Below, piece after piece: positions 60,835-64,000 of a stretch of DNA of 64,000 nt (its first letter is position 1; every line of letters begins with the position of its first letter). Source of the stretch: Flavobacterium sp. IB48 (GTDB taxonomy: Bacteria; Bacteroidota; Bacteroidia; Flavobacteriales; Flavobacteriaceae); assembly GCF_016405855.1 (NCBI RefSeq), contig NZ_JAEFCA010000001.1:271316-335315 (forward strand), written 5' to 3'. The notes under the pieces are model-generated. The model was not told the DNA's origin. It ran no database searches and saw only the letters and a program-made list of their open reading frames with translations. Made by a program: the position numbers and the translations under genes.

Positions 60835-61590
60835 TTACCAACCTTGGTTCAATCCATTTTTCAGCACTTCATCGTATTTTTCTTTATCAAAAGAATATAA
60901 GTTTGGAGCTTTGTGCGCTACGTTGCTTTTCTTTTCATCCAATTTGGTCAGAATTCCAATATTGGTAATTTTACGCAAAAAGTTTCTTCGGTCTAGCTTT
61001 TTATCCAAAATCGTTTCATACAATTTTTGCAATTCTGGAATTGTAAATTTCTCAGGCAATAAGTTGTAACCAATTGGCATTAAGTTCAATTCGATTCTTA
61101 AAGTATCTAGAGCTTTATCCAAAATTTCACGATGATCTAAAATAAGTTCAGGAACTTCTTTGTGGTCAATCCATTCTACAACTTCATGCCTGCCGGCCGG
61201 ATTTGGAAGAATTTTAGAGAAATCTACCAAGGCATAATATCCAATCGTGACAAAACGACGCAGGAGCCATTTTCCTTTTGCTTCTTCAATTTTAAGATAT
61301 TCCAACGTCTTTTTATCAAAGTGCTGTTTGTTACGATCTACTTTTCCAAAGGTTGCAAATTGTCTTAAAAAAACACCATCAACCCCAGTTCTGCTATTCA
61401 ATACCGTGATTGCAGCCGTATCAATATCTTGATCTACAGGGATAAAACCACCAGGCAAAGACCATTTATTGGCTCGTTCCACTTTAATCAATAAAACTTT
61501 TAACTGATTATCATGAAAGCCAAAAATGACACAGTCTATAGACAGCCCTGGCTGGTAATTTTCGTTATTATCTATAATGTCCTTTAGCAT
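60835..61590 (-). CDS. NrtR/AraR-like Nudix-domain transcriptional regulator
   Basis: 251 residues. The Nudix domain covers ~10-145 but the Nudix box is broken: after KWSLPGGFIP the expected REVxEE is TVLNSRTG, so hydrolysis is unlikely. Residues ~160-245 form a winged helix (FTIPELQKLYETILDKKLDRRNFLRKITNIGIL). This combination is that of NrtR regulators, which in Bacteroidota control arabinose or NAD genes. No target gene is adjacent. Confidence 0.88.
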   Translation of the reverse strand: MLKDIIDNNENYQPGLSIDCVIFGFHDNQLKVLLIKVERANKWSLPGGFIPVDQDIDTAAITVLNSRTGVDGVFLRQFATFGKVDRNKQHFDKKTLEYLKIEEAKGKWLLRRFVTIGYYALVDFSKILPNPAGRHEVVEWIDHKEVPELILDHREILDKALDTLRIELNLMPIGYNLLPEKFTIPELQKLYETILDKKLDRRNFLRKITNIGILTKLDEKKSNVAHKAPNLYSFDKEKYDEVLKNGLNQGW

Positions 61591-61874
61591 CAGATTGGTA
61601 TAAATTCTTTCTTCTAATAACTCTGCAATTTACTTCATTTTTATAAAACCGAAATATCTTCTAAAAACAAAGAACCGATTTTCAATAAAACAGAAGTGTT
61701 GAAACTACAATTTTAACGAAAATTTAAAATCAAATTTAAAAAAAATAAGTACATTGCGTCATAATAACACATTAACAATTTTAATTGTTAAAAATAGAAT
61801 CAAATACAAAGAAAAATAATGCAAGCTGTTCCCATTTTTCTTCAAGTGAGCGTAGAAATTTAAATACAGAACTT
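61591..61874. other. Intergenic region without a recognised element
   Basis: The 284 bp between the divergent NrtR-like gene and the small gene at 61875 are A/T-rich, with no perfect TAnnTTTG promoter, palindrome or coding potential that I would support. An in-frame TTG at 61785 opens a longer but unlikely start for the next gene. Confidence 0.5.
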
Positions 61875-62132
61875 ATGATTAACAATCCTTTAAAACACAT
61901 CGGTAAAAAAATCAGAACCAGAATTTGGTCTTCATTCGGATTTGTTTCAAAAACATATCTTCTGGAAGAATCTCTAAAATATAGCGAAGAACAAGAGAGA
62001 ATTTTCAATGAAATGATTGTTGAAACTGACGCAAAAGATAAAAAAGCAAAAAGAGAAGCTTACGAAAAAGCTTTGTATGCCTCTTATAAAGGAATTGGCG
62101 CAATGGATTTTATAAATATTGTTTTGAAATAA
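61875..62132 (+). CDS. Small cytoplasmic protein of unknown function
   Basis: 85 residues from the ATG at 61875 (MINNPLKHIGKKIRTR); upstream in-frame codons add 30 low-complexity residues without a normal start. It is basic at the N terminus, then helical and charged (YSEEQERIFNEMIVETDAKDKKAKREAYEKALYASYKG). No family recognised. It is followed by a good terminator, so it is a complete transcription unit. Confidence 0.55.
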   Translation: MINNPLKHIGKKIRTRIWSSFGFVSKTYLLEESLKYSEEQERIFNEMIVETDAKDKKAKREAYEKALYASYKGIGAMDFINIVLK

Positions 62133-62165
62133 ATACCTACACATCTATATAATTTATAATGCTGG

Positions 62166-62187
62166 CCCCACTTTTGTGGGGTTTTTT
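62166..62187 (+). terminator. Intrinsic terminator of the small gene
   Basis: CCCCAC (62166-62171), TTTT, GTGGGG (62176-62181), then six T residues. Confidence 0.85.
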
Positions 62188-62280
62188 ATTATAAATTTTA
62201 CACTAATATGAAAGAAAATGGTCTTTTATTAGTTATTTTAGCCGTTTTAAAAGTAAGAATATACACCTATAGAAAGAATC

Positions 62281-64000
62281 ATGGAAAATATCATTGAACC
62301 AGAAAGTTACAAAATTCAAAAACCAGAAAACTGGGCACCTACAATTAACGATGATCAACTTATTGACTATATACAAGAATCGGATTTCTCCAACAAACAG
62401 GTCGAAGAAGGTCGCGATTTCTGCTACTTCTTGGATAAAGTTTACTACACAAGCGATACTGAAAATAGCGAATATGCTTGCGTTGCCTACACACTTAACG
62501 AACCTTCAAACCTTGAAAGTGCTTCGGTAAGAGATGTTGTTGTTGAAGAAAACGAAACTTATTTGATACACCGAATTAGCGTTTTGAGAGATGGTGTTTT
62601 GATTGATAAAATTGCTGATACTAAAATTAAAGTTCTAGATAGCGAAAATCAGAGTGAAGGCGGTATTTTAAGCAGCAACAAAAAGGTAAATATTACGATT
62701 AAAGATTTACGCCTTTATGATGTTTTAATTACAGAAGATTCGCGTACAAAGGTCTTTACAGATCGTGATTTTATGCGAAAAGAATTTCTTAAATATGTCT
62801 ATGTAACACCTAGCACTTACTGGGCTTACGGCAAATACAAGTTTTCTTTTATTAATGATAGAAAAGAAAAGATTGCATACAAAAAGACATTTTATAGAGA
62901 TGAAGAAGGAAATGTATTGCAACCAGAAATTAATTTCTTAGAAAAAGGAGAACGATATGTAATCGAAAAAGAAAATTACATTAACTCTTTTGATTCAAAT
63001 AGAGAAATTGCTCCTTTTATTGATTTTGCAACAAATCGCAACTGGATTGATTTATCAAATTACATTTCTCCTCTTTACGAAGAAATATACAGTAAAGCCT
63101 CTTTGACTGAATTTGCCCCAAAACTGGTAGAAAAACTAGATGCAATTGCAGATCAAGACGAGAAATTACAGTTTGCTATTGATTATGTTCAAAATCACGT
63201 TTACTATATTTATAATGCTGATGAAATGAATGGTCACAAACCGCAAGAACCATCAGTAACTTATGAAAATAAACAAGGAGACTGCAAAGCAAAATCAGTT
63301 TTGTTGAAAGTAGTTTTAGATTATATCAATGTTGATTCTTCTGTGGTTTTGGTTAACTTCAATTCAGATCATTACATTAAATATTACCTTCCGTCACTAT
63401 TGACTTTTAATCACGTTATCGTAAAAATCAATTACAAAGGCGGAGTTTATTTTGTTGATGCTACTTCGAGAGATGAATTTGGACTAATTGAAAATCGTGG
63501 TTACATCTATTTTATGCATTATTTGGAAGTGAAACCAAATCTTGAATTACAAATTAAAGAGCCTTACAAATTTCCTTATTATGGTATAAATGAAAAAGCA
63601 GATTTTAATGCTCAAAACAATACGGGAACACTAAAATTGGTTACGACTTACAAAGGAAACCGTGCCAATTATATGCGTAAATATTTCAAAAACACCAACA
63701 AAAGAGAAATCATTGACAGCTGGAATAATTTCTTGTTCTATACTTTAAATTATTCAAATGATAGAAACGGAACTGATATTAGAACGATTTTTAAAGGTGC
63801 AGCAATCGAAATTGTAAGTGATGACAAAAAACAGAATGAATTTACGATTCAGTATAATGCGTCAATCGAAAATCCGTATTTTACAGATGCAGAGAAAAAT
63901 CGTTTCCTAATGTATTTTGATCGCAATGTGGTTAAAAATGGAGCTCGTGATTTTATGCATACTGACCTTTTGTTTTGGCATAATTTTGACAATGAGAAAT
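62281..64000 (+). CDS. DUF3857/transglutaminase-like protein, 3' end outside the window
   Basis: An open frame from the ATG at 62281 (MENIIEPESYKIQ) runs 573 codons to the window edge without a stop. The first ~300 residues form the beta-rich DUF3857 region. A transglutaminase-like core follows: QGDCKAKSVLLKVVL (catalytic Cys near residue 338), FNHVIVKINY (His) and YFVDATSRDEFG (Asp), so the triad is complete. No signal peptide is seen. These proteins occur widely in Bacteroidota, function unclear. Confidence 0.85.
   Translation, partial: MENIIEPESYKIQKPENWAPTINDDQLIDYIQESDFSNKQVEEGRDFCYFLDKVYYTSDTENSEYACVAYTLNEPSNLESASVRDVVVEENETYLIHRISVLRDGVLIDKIADTKIKVLDSENQSEGGILSSNKKVNITIKDLRLYDVLITEDSRTKVFTDRDFMRKEFLKYVYVTPSTYWAYGKYKFSFINDRKEKIAYKKTFYRDEEGNVLQPEINFLEKGERYVIEKENYINSFDSNREIAPFIDFATNRNWIDLSNYISPLYEEIYSKASLTEFAPKLVEKLDAIADQDEKLQFAIDYVQNHVYYIYNADEMNGHKPQEPSVTYENKQGDCKAKSVLLKVVLDYINVDSSVVLVNFNSDHYIKYYLPSLLTFNHVIVKINYKGGVYFVDATSRDEFGLIENRGYIYFMHYLEVKPNLELQIKEPYKFPYYGINEKADFNAQNNTGTLKLVTTYKGNRANYMRKYFKNTNKREIIDSWNNFLFYTLNYSNDRNGTDIRTIFKGAAIEIVSDDKKQNEFTIQYNASIENPYFTDAEKNRFLMYFDRNVVKNGARDFMHTDLLFWHNFDNEK

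Noticed and set aside
62294..62530. 78-codon frame overlapping the start of the DUF3857 gene
   Set aside because: It lies wholly inside the long open frame that starts at 62281 and runs off the window with recognisable domains; it is a shadow.

Overview
The window is chromosomal DNA of a Flavobacteriaceae bacterium, most likely a Flavobacterium. Four things point there: strong AT bias; many promoters of the Bacteroidota housekeeping type (TTG, 17-22 bp, then TAnnTTTG) with few Shine-Dalgarno sequences; family-typical genes (DUF2723 membrane protein, DUF3127, DUF4301, GxxExxY protein, TonB-dependent receptor, archaeal-type geranylgeranylglyceryl phosphate synthase); and many short palindromic or tandem repeats between genes. 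No rRNA operon, phage, CRISPR array or complete insertion sequence was found.

Layout. 1-465: two tandem tRNA-Gln genes (the first cut by the window edge). 466-6125: DUF2723 protein, polysaccharide deacetylase, a cysteine-less thioredoxin, a membrane phosphoesterase. 6.2-9.1 kb: an OmpR-type two-component system flanked by two genes for small exported Lys/Ala-rich peptides whose promoters carry the same 11-bp tandem repeat over the -33 element; this looks like a small self-contained regulon. 9.3-19.5 kb: polA, a GH13 amylase with a partner gene, a LytS/LytTR pair, a DUF3298-like protein, a LacI regulator. 19.7-24.4 kb: two exported ferritin-like proteins, then rplM-rpsI and rpsB-tsf, the latter pair behind a foldable leader. 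24.4-28.6 kb: M3 peptidase, YhhQ-type transporter, lipoprotein, tag.

28.65-36.3 kb: thiamine operon: TPP riboswitch, thiS, thiC, tenI-like, thiD, thiE, thiG, an intruding GxxExxY gene between 45-bp inverted repeats, thiH, thiF. 36.3-42 kb: MOSC protein, aat, DUF3127 protein, flavin reductase, histidine kinase, HIT protein, greA, degenerate Rieske-like lipoprotein. 42-48.4 kb: a second TPP riboswitch controls a TonB-dependent receptor; the same strand carries arfB, a NadR-like kinase fused to DUF4301, and a PnuC-type transporter, suggesting an outer-to-inner-membrane vitamin salvage route that complements the biosynthetic operon. 48.5-49.9 kb: Crp/Fnr regulator, a matching operator, a membrane protein and a truncated haemoglobin. 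50-57.5 kb: phosphopantetheinyl transferase, ahcY, a patatin/outer-membrane barrel protein, a branched foldable repeat, small proteins, SMR transporter, GNAT. 57.6-60.5 kb: alkylation-repair group (AraC-alkyltransferase, 2OG oxygenase, Ada-type zinc domain, AlkB) in repeat-rich DNA. The window ends with a YjbR protein, a NrtR-like Nudix regulator, a small protein and a truncated DUF3857/transglutaminase gene.

Best candidates for something new: the two-component/peptide regulon (6.2-9.1 kb), the repeat-bounded GxxExxY cassette inside the thiamine operon, the riboswitch-linked PnuC/kinase-DUF4301 group, and palindromic repeats that have become coding sequence.
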